NCBI RefSeq assembly: GCF_002160025.1
Contig: NZ_NFJU01000005.1
Location: 1 to 64,000, forward strand
DNA from: Anaeromassilibacillus sp. An200
GTDB taxonomy: Bacteria; Bacillota; Clostridia; Oscillospirales; Acutalibacteraceae
Direction: 5' to 3'
DNA length: 64,000 nt
The notes beneath the pieces are model-generated. The model was given only the letters and a program-made list of their open reading frames with translations, was not told where the DNA came from and searched no databases. A program made the translations under genes and the position numbers. This document shows, one piece after another, positions 1 through 9,282 of the stretch. Position 1 is the first letter of the stretch. Each line of letters opens with the position of its first letter.

Positions 1-3000
1 CGGGATCCGGATCCACGCTGTTAAAGGACGCACTCACAACCACCGACTCCGCAGGCATTTCGAAATGATAGGTCTTATCCTTTTCCTCTTCTGTAACCTG
101 CTGCTCTTCGCCGCTGGCTCCCACTACATACAGGCTATCCGCTTGGAACTCGTATCCATTCTTTGCCTGAACGGTAATGGTCACCGTGTCACCGGCACTC
201 GCCTGTGAAGGAGAAACCTTCACAGTACCTCCGGTAATTCCTTCTTCCACCGTGACGGAATACACTTCCGATTCAGAATCAGACTCAAAGAACGCACGCA
301 GAACAACGGGCTGGTTTGGCATCTCAAACGAGAAGGTGCCTTCCTTTCCAGGCTTCAGTTCCAACAACATCCCGTCTTCTCCAACGGCCTCCAGAGAACC
401 TTCTTGAAGGATATAGCCGGTAAAAGCTCTTGCTTCAACTGTTACCTTATCGCCTTCCTTGGCACGCAGGGTAGAGGGAACCAGGACGCCTCCCTCACCG
501 GGTTCCAGCTGAATCTTATAGTCCGCCTTGCTAAAAGTTACCTGAACGGTCATATCCTGCTGGATATTCACAAGCACTAACCGGCCGTCAGCGGGAATGG
601 TTCTGGCCACGCCGTTGACTACCACTCGTTCCACCTGATAGCCTACATCGGGCTCGAGCTGGAGAACCGCGCTTCCACCGGCTGGCACTGTGCTCTCGGT
701 GAGCGGCCATACTGTGCCATTCTCACTTTCTTCTATCTGGATCTTGAAAGCACCGATGGCGTCTTCTTCCCAGAGCCGCTCCACAACCGCATAGTCAATA
801 CGGCTGTAACCGCCGGTTACTGTCACGGTAAGCTTATGCTGTGCGTTTTGTGAATTATCCGTCGCCTTGATAGCCCACATACGGGCCGATACCTTTCCGT
901 TGTTACCAAGGCTGCTGGTTTCCAGCTTCTGAGGTTCTACCACCTCACCATCCAATTCAAAGGTCAAATCTCCGTAATTGTCGCTTCCATTGGCATCTCC
1001 CATAGGAGTGACGCCGGCATAAAGCTGGACTCCTGTACCATAGAAGTTGAAGGTATACGATGCGCCATCCGTCTTGGTTCGGGTGAAGCCCAGGTTATGG
1101 TTCTGAGCATTCTGCACATGCTCTACCCATCCGTTCTCCTCATCCGGATCCGCATTAAATCCGGAATTATCATTTCCCATCTCTTTGGATTGGAAGCTGG
1201 GTTCATAGATAAAATAATTCTCTTCTTCGGAATCGGTAACGCGCTGATCCACATACACCTGTACGGCGTCTGCTTCTTTGCTGTTTTCTTGGACCAGATT
1301 TTCAGGCAGCGAACCGGTATAAGTCACCTTGGCTCCGTCAATACCTGCCTGCTGGTTATTCTTCTTCCGAATGGTCAGGGTATACACACCCTGTTCCAAA
1401 TCCTCGAACACCAGGCTCCGGCCGCTGCCGGTTTTCCATTCGGACTGCTGGCCTTCGCTGTTGGTAACAGCCGCTTCAATATTTGCCGCCTGATTGGCCC
1501 GCAGCAGCAGCTCTACCCTGGTTCCATAGAAGGTAAAGGTCGCTTCGGCGTCAGCCCAGTTGGAGAAGTGGCCGTCGTATTCCAGAGGATAATCCCCCGA
1601 TACGGCGCTCCCATTGCTTTCTGTTTCGCGGTAGGACCAAAGGTCGTCATAAGCGAAGCGGAACAGTCCGGTACCCATGGTATTGTCGTTCACTTCGACA
1701 GTAGTAGAGGCATCCGCGCCTGTTTCCGTACGTACTGTGTACACATCATAGATCGCGGGCAGACCGTCGGTCTTTGTGATGGTCAGGCGGATTCCCTTGG
1801 CTGTTTGGATATCTGCGGCACAGGACCAAATTCCTTCCGTTGCCTGCATCTCTCCATAGGTTTGCCAGTCACCGTTTTCATCCTGATACTCCACAGTGAT
1901 GCTTTCAATGCCCTGTCCCTTTTCCACCACTGTCACCTGATCCAGGCTGCTTGCGGCAAAGGTGTTTTTCAGGATGTAAGTGGAGCTGGCTTCTTCCGGC
2001 TGCCAATAGGTCTCCGTGTGGCCGTCAAAGGCAAAGGAGGCATAAGCGCCTTCCGACTGGGAGCTGGCGGAAGCGGTGGTGTTGGTATTCCAGAAATACA
2101 GGTTTGCCTCGCCGCCGCCCAGAGTAATCGTAAAGCTTCCGTTTTCGTCGAGTTCTACTTCACGCAGCTCTCCGTTGTTGTCCTTCTGCACCTCATACAG
2201 GGTGTAAGATGCGGCAAAATCAGGATCTGTCGTGATGGTAATTTCCTGACGGGTATTATCGGAGGAACCCTCTTCCCGCTCGGCAATGTGGAACTCATTG
2301 TAGCGTTCTGCGGTACCTGCCACCAGACCGTTCATCACCATGAACGCCTTGGGAGCCGTGGCATCCGCGAAGTATTCTCTGATTTCACTCTCATACAGGC
2401 CGGGCAGGGTGTTGAAATACCCAAGCACTACGTCGCCTGTTTTCCCGCTATGGGTTTCGGACAGGCTGACCATCTCTACAGCAGACAAGCCAAATTCCTT
2501 ATTTTTCGCCTCGCTGTCGGGATTGTCAAAATTACCCCGCCGGAATCCTTCCGCGGAAGCAGCGGACTCATCACCCATATCTCCAATCTTGAACATAATC
2601 CAATCGTTGTTCAGACGGGTCAGCTGATCGTCCACCGCATGCACGCGGTCAATGAGCTCGCCCCACTCCAGCAGGCCGCGGGTCGGGGTACCGTCCTCAT
2701 CCCACAGATAGGAGCGGTCAAACTGGTACTCTACCCGGAAGAAGTTCAGCCACTTCATACCGGACAGCAGCGAGAAATTGACCACCAGATTTTTATTCGA
2801 CTGAGAATGGTTGAAAGCAAACGCATCCAGATACTGCCCAAACATAATAGGCTTGGTACCGGTTCCGTCGATACCGCCGTAGGCCAGCTCACGATAAAGA
2901 TCCCAGGTGGGAAGATTGATCAGCTTGCGGGCCGCATTTTTCTGCACGTTTTCTGTGGACAGATCGATACTGGAGGGATTGGCCCATGTACGATCTCCAT

Positions 3001-4555
3001 AATAGTCGTCCCAGGTGAGCATGTCGGGCTGGGCGATGCGCAGATACTCCCTCAGCTGACTCTCACTCCACTGGCTGGGGAACTGGTTGGAGTGCAGAAT
3101 CACGCCGGGATAATGCTGGCGGGTCCATGCAAACCATTCGCCAAACGCCTTTGCCTCGCTGGTGCTGTATCCTCCCTCGTCACCGAAGCAGAAGCTGATG
3201 GCGTTATAAATATAATCCTCCATAGACTCCGGAATGAAATCCCTCGGCGTTCCGGCACTGCCCATATTGTTGCCGCCAAAGGGCGCCTTGGCAATTCCCC
3301 AAACAGAATCCGGATTATAGAGCATATAATCCGCGTTTTCAAAATCCGGGTCATAAAACAGAGGGCCGTCATAGCCAAACTGTTCCGCTTCCTCCACGGT
3401 GGGAGTGCCTCGGCCATACCCTCCGCTGGGGGTCCAGCCCAGCATCGGCAGGCCGCGCTCCGTCACAGTTGCCTGGCCGCTGGAGAGATACTGATGGCTC
3501 TCCTCATGCTGGTAGGGGACTCCTCCCCCTTCCGGCGCGGGCTGCTTCTCCGGCACATCGCCCGAGTCGACAAAAATCATAAACTGATACAGGCGCAGAT
3601 CGTTATTGGGATACTGCCAATGTGTAACCTCAAACCGAATATAACGGGCTTGGTACGAAACGCCAAGCTCATATCGGGTGACGTTCTGATGCCACTGTGT
3701 GCCTGTATTCATGTTGCCCTTGGTGATGGGAGTTTCCCAGGTCTCTCCATCCGTACTCACGGAGATACGGGCTTTATTGCTTCCCAACCCCAGGTTGGAG
3801 GGGCCAAAGGCTGCCCGAATACGGCTGACACTGTATTCCGCACCCAGATCCACGGTGAACAAGGTAACCGGTTCCTTGGTGCCCTGCGCATCCGGCAGCT
3901 TACTGCCCGGCACGCTCCAGTAGCTTTCCGTGGTCGTTACATAGCTGCCGTCTGATTTGCTGCTCTCCGGCAGCACCACCATATGGTCCTTGGTCAGGAT
4001 CTCCATCAGTTTTTCCTTGCCTTCCAGGCTTGTCTCAACCGACAGCTTATCGACCATATCCGGAGAGCTGACAACCGGTACACGTCCCCGGTAGTCCGCA
4101 TTGGTCTTTTCCACTGTTACCGTGTAGGTACTGCTCTCTCCATTGTCGGAAACCTTCACTTCCACAGGATAGGTCCCCACTTCCGGGAACTCTACTTCCA
4201 CATATCCGGACCCATTGAGTTTTTTTCCATTCACGGTTACAGTTGCCGTGTCCGATGCCGCAAACGGATACACCTGAACTGTGTCCACCGAGGCGTAGGC
4301 AGTTGCCTTATACTCGGTTACCTCAGGAGCAAACCCGATATCATTGGGCTCGACCCCCTCAGGATACCCATTGACAGCCTCCATCTCATATACCTTGTCA
4401 AAAATGAGATTGCTCAGCTGAGACTGCTCTCCCTGAGCATGGACCGGCACGGAAAACATGGGCACCAGCATGGTCAGAATACATGCCAGGCTCAACATCC
4501 TCCTGCCTATGCCCCTGCGCATCAGACCTTTCGTTCCGCGTTGTTTTTCGTTCAC
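1..4555 (-). CDS. Large secreted multidomain glycosidase-like protein, 3' end outside the window
   Basis: At least 1,518 codons are open on the minus strand and the frame leaves the left edge without a stop. The start chosen is a GTG at 4555, seven bases after a GGAGG. Residues 1-42 form a signal peptide (basic start, hydrophobic core ending PVHAQ). Next come a beta-sandwich/cadherin-like module (about 58-125), an F5/8 type C (discoidin) module (about 200-330) and a TIM-barrel-like hydrolase region (about 365-725) with acidic motifs DEGG near 458 and TWDDYYGD near 512. Further on are a second discoidin-like module (about 820-905), two beta-sandwich modules sharing an FYGT motif (about 990-1065 and 1150-1245) and three tandem GGTV...AGDTVT...FxMP-type surface repeats (about 1270-1510). 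A glycan-degrading exoenzyme is inferred; no glycoside hydrolase family is assigned. The second acidic motif could be the catalytic pair, but this is not proven. Confidence 0.85.
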   Translation of the reverse strand, partial: MNEKQRGTKGLMRRGIGRRMLSLACILTMLVPMFSVPVHAQGEQSQLSNLIFDKVYEMEAVNGYPEGVEPNDIGFAPEVTEYKATAYASVDTVQVYPFAASDTATVTVNGKKLNGSGYVEVEFPEVGTYPVEVKVSDNGESSTYTVTVEKTNADYRGRVPVVSSPDMVDKLSVETSLEGKEKLMEILTKDHMVVLPESSKSDGSYVTTTESYWSVPGSKLPDAQGTKEPVTLFTVDLGAEYSVSRIRAAFGPSNLGLGSNKARISVSTDGETWETPITKGNMNTGTQWHQNVTRYELGVSYQARYIRFEVTHWQYPNNDLRLYQFMIFVDSGDVPEKQPAPEGGGVPYQHEESHQYLSSGQATVTERGLPMLGWTPSGGYGRGTPTVEEAEQFGYDGPLFYDPDFENADYMLYNPDSVWGIAKAPFGGNNMGSAGTPRDFIPESMEDYIYNAISFCFGDEGGYSTSEAKAFGEWFAWTRQHYPGVILHSNQFPSQWSESQLREYLRIAQPDMLTWDDYYGDRTWANPSSIDLSTENVQKNAARKLINLPTWDLYRELAYGGIDGTGTKPIMFGQYLDAFAFNHSQSNKNLVVNFSLLSGMKWLNFFRVEYQFDRSYLWDEDGTPTRGLLEWGELIDRVHAVDDQLTRLNNDWIMFKIGDMGDESAASAEGFRRGNFDNPDSEAKNKEFGLSAVEMVSLSETHSGKTGDVVLGYFNTLPGLYESEIREYFADATAPKAFMVMNGLVAGTAERYNEFHIAEREEGSSDNTRQEITITTDPDFAASYTLYEVQKDNNGELREVELDENGSFTITLGGGEANLYFWNTNTTASASSQSEGAYASFAFDGHTETYWQPEEASSTYILKNTFAASSLDQVTVVEKGQGIESITVEYQDENGDWQTYGEMQATEGIWSCAADIQTAKGIRLTITKTDGLPAIYDVYTVRTETGADASTTVEVNDNTMGTGLFRFAYDDLWSYRETESNGSAVSGDYPLEYDGHFSNWADAEATFTFYGTRVELLLRANQAANIEAAVTNSEGQQSEWKTGSGRSLVFEDLEQGVYTLTIRKKNNQQAGIDGAKVTYTGSLPENLVQENSKEADAVQVYVDQRVTDSEEENYFIYEPSFQSKEMGNDNSGFNADPDEENGWVEHVQNAQNHNLGFTRTKTDGASYTFNFYGTGVQLYAGVTPMGDANGSDNYGDLTFELDGEVVEPQKLETSSLGNNGKVSARMWAIKATDNSQNAQHKLTVTVTGGYSRIDYAVVERLWEEDAIGAFKIQIEESENGTVWPLTESTVPAGGSAVLQLEPDVGYQVERVVVNGVARTIPADGRLVLVNIQQDMTVQVTFSKADYKIQLEPGEGGVLVPSTLRAKEGDKVTVEARAFTGYILQEGSLEAVGEDGMLLELKPGKEGTFSFEMPNQPVVLRAFFESDSESEVYSVTVEEGITGGTVKVSPSQASAGDTVTITVQAKNGYEFQADSLYVVGASGEEQQVTEEEKDKTYHFEMPAESVVVSASFNSVDPDP

Positions 4556-4624
4556 TTGATCGCCTCCTCGTTCCATATTTACTGCATTGCCCTACATGTA
4601 AATCATGGAAATATCTGTATCTTT

Positions 4625-4652
4625 ATGATACACAAAGTTTGGAAGCTGTCAT
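4625..4652 (-). promoter_or_regulatory. Promoter candidate for the large secreted protein
   Basis: On the minus strand an ATGACA box and a TATCAT box are separated by 16 bases, about 70 bases upstream of the GTG start. The surrounding 4640-4765 stretch is AT-rich and contains no gene. Confidence 0.5.
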
Positions 4653-4765
4653 AGTGTTATTTTCTTCTTTTATGTGTCATTTTTTCATAAGAAAATTTTA
4701 TATGTGAAAAAAATTTGTAATAGATAACAGGGAAAAGCTGGCAGGAGGGTTCAATAACTTTCCTA

Positions 4766-5566
4766 TCATGATTGCAGATACGGACTGTCAAGGCTGTAAA
4801 CCAAATCTATAAAGTATTTGGCGGTTTCCTCCTGAACTTCGATGACATGAAGCATTTCTTCCTTGCCGTCGTAATACCGAAAGAAATACATCTTGCCGTC
4901 TATAATGAAAAACTTGTCCCCCTTGAAGGTCACAAAGGCGCCATCATCGCTCTCGAGATAAAAGGTCAGATAATAGAATTCCGTAAGGCCGGGCTTATAA
5001 ATCGGATCCGCTTCCAATTTTTCTCCCAGTATTCGTTCCATCCCATCAAACGGATCGTTGCGCACACCCTTCGCCCGGTTCAAAAGGGCCTGGAACATCT
5101 CTGGATCCATCCCGTCGATCTTGTGGATATCCGCCCGCTCTGTTTCCGTGATCCGATCGGGGCTGATTTCACAGTAATAGTCAAAATTTTCAGGATTCGT
5201 ATAATGCTCTCTCGCCTGATCCCACTGGGAATCGAGACAATACAGCACCCCTTCCGATTTTTCGCCTATGTTGGCATGCAGACAGTCAAATCCTCCCACT
5301 GTCACCCGATGAAAACTGATGCCATTGATGTCATATCTCTCGTCGCTGCAATCCAGATTATGCGGCCACAGATCCTCCGAATAGAAAGCGGTCCGGTATG
5401 TCTCTCCCTTCAGCTCTACCGTCTCGGGTACCAGAGCAGAACGGGGAAAAGACAGACGATGGATGATGGAACCACATCCCGTCAGCTGCAAAAGCAAAAC
5501 AAATGCCAGCATAAACAGTCCTGTCCTGCGCAGCATGCCGCCTTTCGTTTTCCGTATTTTTTTCAT
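4766..5566 (-). CDS. Putative lipoprotein of unknown function
   Basis: 266 aa with a basic start, a hydrophobic segment and the lipobox LQLTGC at about residues 29-34, so a lipid-anchored extracytoplasmic protein is expected. The mature part is acidic and rich in aromatic residues and has no domain I recognise. The ATG at 5566 is preferred to an upstream in-frame ATG because AGGAGG lies 11 bases before it and the signal peptide then starts at the N terminus. It lies just downstream of the ribosomal superoperon but has a terminator and a promoter of its own between. Its 3' end precedes the promoter of the large secreted protein. Confidence 0.8.
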   Translation of the reverse strand: MKKIRKTKGGMLRRTGLFMLAFVLLLQLTGCGSIIHRLSFPRSALVPETVELKGETYRTAFYSEDLWPHNLDCSDERYDINGISFHRVTVGGFDCLHANIGEKSEGVLYCLDSQWDQAREHYTNPENFDYYCEISPDRITETERADIHKIDGMDPEMFQALLNRAKGVRNDPFDGMERILGEKLEADPIYKPGLTEFYYLTFYLESDDGAFVTFKGDKFFIIDGKMYFFRYYDGKEEMLHVIEVQEETAKYFIDLVYSLDSPYLQS

Positions 5567-5590
5567 CTGAAAAAAAGCCTCCTGCACAGC

Positions 5591-5644
5591 AAAAAGCACC
5601 CCACTCATTATGCAGTACATCATACTGTCTAACAAATGGGGTGC
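5591..5644 (-). terminator. Rho-independent terminator after rplQ
   Basis: An 8-bp stem (GCACCCCA/TGGGGTGC) with a long loop that itself contains a CAGTA/TACTG stem, followed on the minus strand by five T. It lies between rplQ and the lipoprotein and would end the ribosomal superoperon. Confidence 0.65.
5607..5635 (-). promoter_or_regulatory. Promoter candidate for the lipoprotein, inside a terminator loop
   Basis: Minus-strand TTGTTA and CATAAT are separated by 17 bases, within the loop of the 5591-5644 hairpin. A transcript starting here would contain only the 3' arm of that hairpin and so escape termination before the lipoprotein ribosome binding site. Confidence 0.45.
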
Positions 5645-5725
5645 CGTTGCTATTCTTGCTTTATATAGCCCCCCTCAAACAAAAGCCTTTTTTCGGCCAG
5701 GGGACTTCTCCGATCGAAAGGAAAC

Positions 5726-6067
5726 TCAGATCAGCTCGATGATGGACATCTCAGCAGCGTCACCGCGGCGAGGGCCAATCTTCGTGATGCGGCAGTAACC
5801 GCCGTTGCGATCGGCATACTTCGGGGCAATCTCGTTGAAGAGCTTGCTCACAACATCCTCTTTCGTCACAAAAGCCAGCACAAGGCGGCGGTTGTGGAGG
5901 TTGTCAACCTTCGCAATGGTGATCATTTTCTCGGTCAGGGAGCGGACTTCCTTGGCGCGAGTATCTGTGGTTTCGATTTTGCCGTTCTCAAGCAGGAAAG
6001 TAACCAGCGCGCGGAGCATAGCCGTTCTGTGGCTGGTGGTTCTTCCCAGTTTTCTGGTTCCTGGCAT
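5726..6067 (-). CDS. rplQ: Ribosomal protein L17
   Basis: 113 aa, the usual bacterial L17 length, with the conserved N terminus ([19 protein letters not shown]) and GGYCRI near the C terminus. L17 is a large-subunit protein near the exit tunnel. ATG is preceded by AAGGAGTGAT. It is the last gene of the superoperon, 30 bases after rpoA. The ecfA/ecfT/truA/rplM/rpsI genes that often follow in Firmicutes are absent; a terminator and a lipoprotein gene follow instead. Confidence 0.98.
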   Translation of the reverse strand: MPGTRKLGRTTSHRTAMLRALVTFLLENGKIETTDTRAKEVRSLTEKMITIAKVDNLHNRRLVLAFVTKEDVVSKLFNEIAPKYADRNGGYCRITKIGPRRGDAAEMSIIELI

Positions 6068-6097
6068 CGAATATCACTCCTTTACCTCGTTTTTGCG

Positions 6098-7057
6098 TTA
6101 TTCGTCTTCTTTGCGGAGACTGAAGCCGAGGGAGGCCAGCTTCCAAATGACCTCCTCGAGGGATTTGCGGCCGAGGTTGCGGACCTTCATCATGTCCTCC
6201 TCAGACTTGTTGAGCAAATCCTCCACAGTGTTGATGCCGGCGCGCTTGAGACAGTTGAAGGAGCGCACGGAAAGATCCAGCTCCTCGATCGTCATCTCCA
6301 GCACCTTTTCCTTGCCCTTGTCGTCCTTCTCCACCATGATCTCCGTGCTGCTGCCCTTATCAGACAGATCCACAAAGAGGTTCAGGTGCTCGGTCAGGAC
6401 CTTCGCGGCCAGGGAAACGGCTTCCTGAGCGCCGATCACACCGTTCGTCCACACCTCGAGGGTGAGCTTGTCAAAGTTCAGGCTCTGCCCGACGCGGGTG
6501 GGCTCCACGTTATAATTCACCTTGTAAACAGGGGTGTAGATGGAATCTACCGGAAGCTCGCCGATGACGGCGTTGTTATTGTTCATGTTCTGCTTATTCC
6601 GCTCGGCGGGCACATAGCCGCGGCCCTTGTCGAGCGTCAGCTCCATGTACAGCTTCGCGCCTTCGCCCAGAGTCGCAATGTGCATCTCGGGGTTGAGGAT
6701 TTCGACCTCGCTGTCGCACTTAATGGCGTCCGCAGTCACAATGCAGGGACCTTCCGCGCAGATTTCCACGGTCTTGGGGCCGTCGCAATGCAGCTTTGCC
6801 GTCAACCCCTTGATGTTCAGGACGATCTCGGTCACGTCCTCTTTCACACCAGGGATCGTCGAAAACTCGTGCAGGACGCCGTCAATCTTGATGCTGGTGA
6901 CAGCGACGCCCGGCAGAGAGGAAAGCAGCACACGGCGCAGGCTGTTGCCAAGCGTATTGCCGAATCCGCGCTCAAGGGGTTCTACCACAAACCTGCCATA
7001 CCTTCCATCGCTGGAAAGCTCTTCCGTCTCAATCTTGGGCTTCTCTATCTCGATCAT
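6098..7057 (-). CDS. rpoA: RNA polymerase alpha subunit
   Basis: 319 aa. The N-terminal dimerisation domain (about 1-230) carries the conserved [20 protein letters not shown] motif, and a flexible linker leads to the C-terminal DNA-contacting domain (about 250-315) with [16 protein letters not shown] and [11 protein letters not shown]. It scaffolds assembly of RNA polymerase and contacts UP elements and activators. AAGGAGG precedes the ATG. A 109-base gap with a hairpin separates it from rpsD, longer than most gaps in this operon. Confidence 0.99.
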   Translation of the reverse strand: MIEIEKPKIETEELSSDGRYGRFVVEPLERGFGNTLGNSLRRVLLSSLPGVAVTSIKIDGVLHEFSTIPGVKEDVTEIVLNIKGLTAKLHCDGPKTVEICAEGPCIVTADAIKCDSEVEILNPEMHIATLGEGAKLYMELTLDKGRGYVPAERNKQNMNNNNAVIGELPVDSIYTPVYKVNYNVEPTRVGQSLNFDKLTLEVWTNGVIGAQEAVSLAAKVLTEHLNLFVDLSDKGSSTEIMVEKDDKGKEKVLEMTIEELDLSVRSFNCLKRAGINTVEDLLNKSEEDMMKVRNLGRKSLEEVIWKLASLGFSLRKEDE

Positions 7058-7123
7058 TAGCGAACCTCCTTCTCATACATGAGCAAATTTCTTGCCATGA
7101 TGTCATCATGCGGCCTCAGGGCA

Positions 7124-7150
7124 GGCAGAAAGGGCGAAACCGCCCCTGCC
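7124..7150 (-). promoter_or_regulatory. Hairpin in the rpsD-rpoA gap
   Basis: GGCAG/CTGCC encloses GGGCG/CGCCC with a four-base loop and a three-base bulge, with no T tract after it. It could be an mRNA processing, stability or S4-dependent control element; no known S4 target motif is recognised. Confidence 0.4.
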
Positions 7151-7166
7151 GCCATAAGGATCAGCA

Positions 7167-7763
7167 TTACTTGGAGTACAACTCAACGATCAGGTGCTCA
7201 GCGACCTCGTAGTCGATGTCGTCACGGGCCGGCAGAGCGATAATCTTGCCCTCAAAACCGTCGTTGGCCTTCTCCATCCACTTCGGGCAAGCCTTTTTGG
7301 CCTGCTCCTCGAGGATGGTCTTAATTCTCACGCTGCTGCGGGACTTCTCGCAGATCGCGATGACGTCGCCCAGCTTCACCTGGAAGGAGGGGATGTTGAC
7401 GCGCTTGCCGTTCACGGTGAAATGGCCGTGGTTGACGAGCTGTCTGGCCTCACGGCGGGTGCTGGCAAAGCCAAGACGGTACACCACGTTGTCGAGGCGG
7501 CGCTCCAGCTGCTGCAGGAGGTTCTCACCGGTCACGCCCTGACGGCGGGCAGCTTCCTCGTAGTAGGCACGGAACTGCTTCTCGAGAACGCCGTAGATGA
7601 ACTTCACCTTCTGCTTCTCGTTGAGCTGCATCGCGTACTCAGACTGCTTGCGGCGGAACTGCTGCTTCGGGTTGCGGCGGGTCTCCTTGGAATAGCCGAG
7701 CACGGCCGGGGAAAGGCCCAGCGTCTTGCAACGCTTCAGGACAGGCTGCATATTCTTAGCCAT
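7167..7763 (-). CDS. rpsD: Ribosomal protein S4
   Basis: 198 aa with the S4 N-terminal region and the S4 RNA-binding domain at about 90-150 ([23 protein letters not shown]). S4 is a primary 16S rRNA binder that nucleates 30S assembly. AAGGAGG lies upstream. It sits between rpsK and rpoA as in many Clostridia. No CxxC zinc motif is seen in the N-terminal region, so this looks like the zinc-free form. Confidence 0.98.
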   Translation of the reverse strand: MAKNMQPVLKRCKTLGLSPAVLGYSKETRRNPKQQFRRKQSEYAMQLNEKQKVKFIYGVLEKQFRAYYEEAARRQGVTGENLLQQLERRLDNVVYRLGFASTRREARQLVNHGHFTVNGKRVNIPSFQVKLGDVIAICEKSRSSVRIKTILEEQAKKACPKWMEKANDGFEGKIIALPARDDIDYEVAEHLIVELYSK

Positions 7764-7782
7764 AATTTGTTTCCTCCTTCAA

Positions 7783-8190
7783 TTATACTCTTCTTCTCTT
7801 CGGAGGACGGCATCCATTGTGCGGAATCGGCGTGACGTCCTTGATCATGGTTACGTCCAGACCCGTGGTCTGCAGAGCGCGGATCGCAGCTTCACGGCCG
7901 GCGCCGGGGCCCTTGACATAAACCTCAACCGACTTCATGCCGTGCTCCATCGCCACCTTGGCAGCGGTTTCGGCTGCGGTCTGAGCGGCGAAGGGGGTGG
8001 ACTTTCTGGAGCCTCTGAACCCAAGCTCACCGGAGCTCGCCCAGGAAACAGCGTTGCCCTGGGTGTCGGTGATGGTAACAATCGTATTGTTGAACGTGGA
8101 CTGGATATGGGCAGCACCACGGTCGATATTCTTGCGCTCGCGGCGGCGGCGGACGGTAGCCGCTTTCTTCGCACCTTTCTGCTGTGCCAT
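7783..8190 (-). CDS. rpsK: Ribosomal protein S11
   Basis: 135 aa, with the family signature [15 protein letters not shown] and the C terminus [19 protein letters not shown]11 lies on the 30S platform near the mRNA exit and E site. A GGGAGGG ribosome binding site precedes the ATG and the gene follows rpsM after 16 bases. Confidence 0.98.
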   Translation of the reverse strand: MAQQKGAKKAATVRRRRERKNIDRGAAHIQSTFNNTIVTITDTQGNAVSWASSGELGFRGSRKSTPFAAQTAAETAAKVAMEHGMKSVEVYVKGPGAGREAAIRALQTTGLDVTMIKDVTPIPHNGCRPPKRRRV

Positions 8191-8206
8191 CTTATTCCCT
8201 CCCTAC

Positions 8207-8575
8207 TTACTTCTTCTTGTTGGCCATGGTCTTGCGGGGACCCTTGCGGGTGCGGGCGTTGGTCTTGGAACGCTGTCCTCTGACCGGCAGCCCCTTGCGG
8301 TGACGCAGGCCACGGTAGGAACCGATTTCAATCAGTCTCTTGATATCGAACGCCACGTCGCGGCGCAGGTCGCCTTCCACGCGGCAGTTGTGATCGATAT
8401 ATTCTCTGAGCTTGGCAGCGTCGTCCTCGCTCAGGTCGCGCACTCTGACGTCCGGATTCACGCCGGTCGCGGCGCAGATGTCAGTGGCGGTCTTACGGCC
8501 AATGCCGTAAATATAGGTAAGAGCGATTTCGATACGCTTGTCTCTGGGCAGGTCGATACCGGATATACGCGCCAT
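8207..8575 (-). CDS. rpsM: Ribosomal protein S13
   Basis: 122 aa with [11 protein letters not shown] at the N terminus, the helix-hairpin-helix-like IYGIGRKTA segment and the basic C-terminal tail ([17 protein letters not shown]). S13 sits in the 30S head and contacts the P-site tRNA and the 50S bridge. GGAGGTG lies upstream of the ATG; the next gene upstream is rpmJ. Confidence 0.98.
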   Translation of the reverse strand: MARISGIDLPRDKRIEIALTYIYGIGRKTATDICAATGVNPDVRVRDLSEDDAAKLREYIDHNCRVEGDLRRDVAFDIKRLIEIGSYRGLRHRKGLPVRGQRSKTNARTRKGPRKTMANKKK

Positions 8576-8608
8576 TCTGGTTGCACCTCCAAATCGTGTC
8601 TATGCGCC

Positions 8609-8722
8609 TTAACCCTGGCGCTGCTTGTGCTTGGGATTCTCACAGATGACCATGACTTTTCCCTTGCGCTTAATAATCTTGCACTTTTCGCAAATCTTCT
8701 TTACAGAAGGTCTTACTTTCAT
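8609..8722 (-). CDS. rpmJ: Ribosomal protein L36
   Basis: A 37-codon gene reading [20 protein letters not shown] and ending KHKQRQG. It has the zinc ligands of the C-plus (zinc-binding) form: CEKC, a later Cys (VICENP) and His in PKHK. It is the smallest 50S protein. A GGAGGG-like site precedes the ATG at 8722. It lies between infA and rpsM, its standard position. Confidence 0.97.
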   Translation of the reverse strand: MKVRPSVKKICEKCKIIKRKGKVMVICENPKHKQRQG

Positions 8723-8785
8723 TTGTGCGCCCTCCTTAGGAACAATATTGTCAGCCTGAAAGCCGGAAAACCGGCTCCAACATGT

Positions 8786-9004
8786 TTATTTGGAACGCCA
8801 GGTAATGCGCCCGCGGGTAAGATCATAAGGAGAAAGCTCAATCGTTACCTTGTCTCCGGGCAGGATGCGGATGAAGTTCATACGCAGCTTGCCGGAAATG
8901 TGGGCCAGAATCTGGTGCTTGTTCGGAAGCTCCACCATAAACATGGCGTTCGGCAGGGCCTCCACGACGGTCCCCTCAGTCTCAATTACGTCCTGTTTTG
9001 ACAT
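8786..9004 (-). CDS. infA: Translation initiation factor IF-1
   Basis: 72 aa S1-like OB-fold protein with the IF-1 features [34 protein letters not shown] and the C terminus [11 protein letters not shown]. It binds the A site of the 30S subunit during initiation. AAGGAGG precedes the ATG; the gene lies between the KOW-domain gene and rpmJ. Confidence 0.98.
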   Translation of the reverse strand: MSKQDVIETEGTVVEALPNAMFMVELPNKHQILAHISGKLRMNFIRILPGDKVTIELSPYDLTRGRITWRSK

Positions 9005-9016
9005 TCAAAAGCCTCC

Positions 9017-9271
9017 TTAAGTCGGAGAAGCCTCGCCGGAAACGGCGGAAAGGGCTTTCCTTATCTCTCGGTTTGTCTGCAATGAACCTTCGCCCAGCAC
9101 GACGGCGGTGGGAAAAAGGTGTTTCTGGTTTTTCCGCTTCGGGTGCGAAAGGCTGCGGCGCTTGCCGTCACAGATGACGGCGTAGCCGTTTTCAGCCGAA
9201 AGGACGGTAAAAAAGCCGCCCTCGTCGCGCCCTGCCGCCGCACGAACCACAAGTCCTCTCACAAATTCCAT
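9017..9271 (-). CDS. KOW-domain RNA-binding protein
   Basis: 84 aa. The N-terminal half (VRGLVVRAAAGRDEGGFFTV) is a KOW-like motif as in L14e/L27e-type ribosomal proteins, followed by a basic segment. Short KOW proteins at this place, between map and infA, are common in Firmicutes; a ribosome- or RNA-associated role is inferred. ATG at 9271 is preferred to TTG at 9286 because GAGAGGG precedes it and overlap with map is avoided. Confidence 0.85.
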   Translation of the reverse strand: MEFVRGLVVRAAAGRDEGGFFTVLSAENGYAVICDGKRRSLSHPKRKNQKHLFPTAVVLGEGSLQTNREIRKALSAVSGEASPT

Positions 9272-9282
9272 GCGCAGCCCTC

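Noticed and set aside
1097-3955. A 952-aa plus-strand open frame
   Set aside because: It is antisense to the large secreted protein. Its composition (Ile/His/Leu/Gly-rich without domains) and lack of a ribosome binding site fit a codon-bias shadow.
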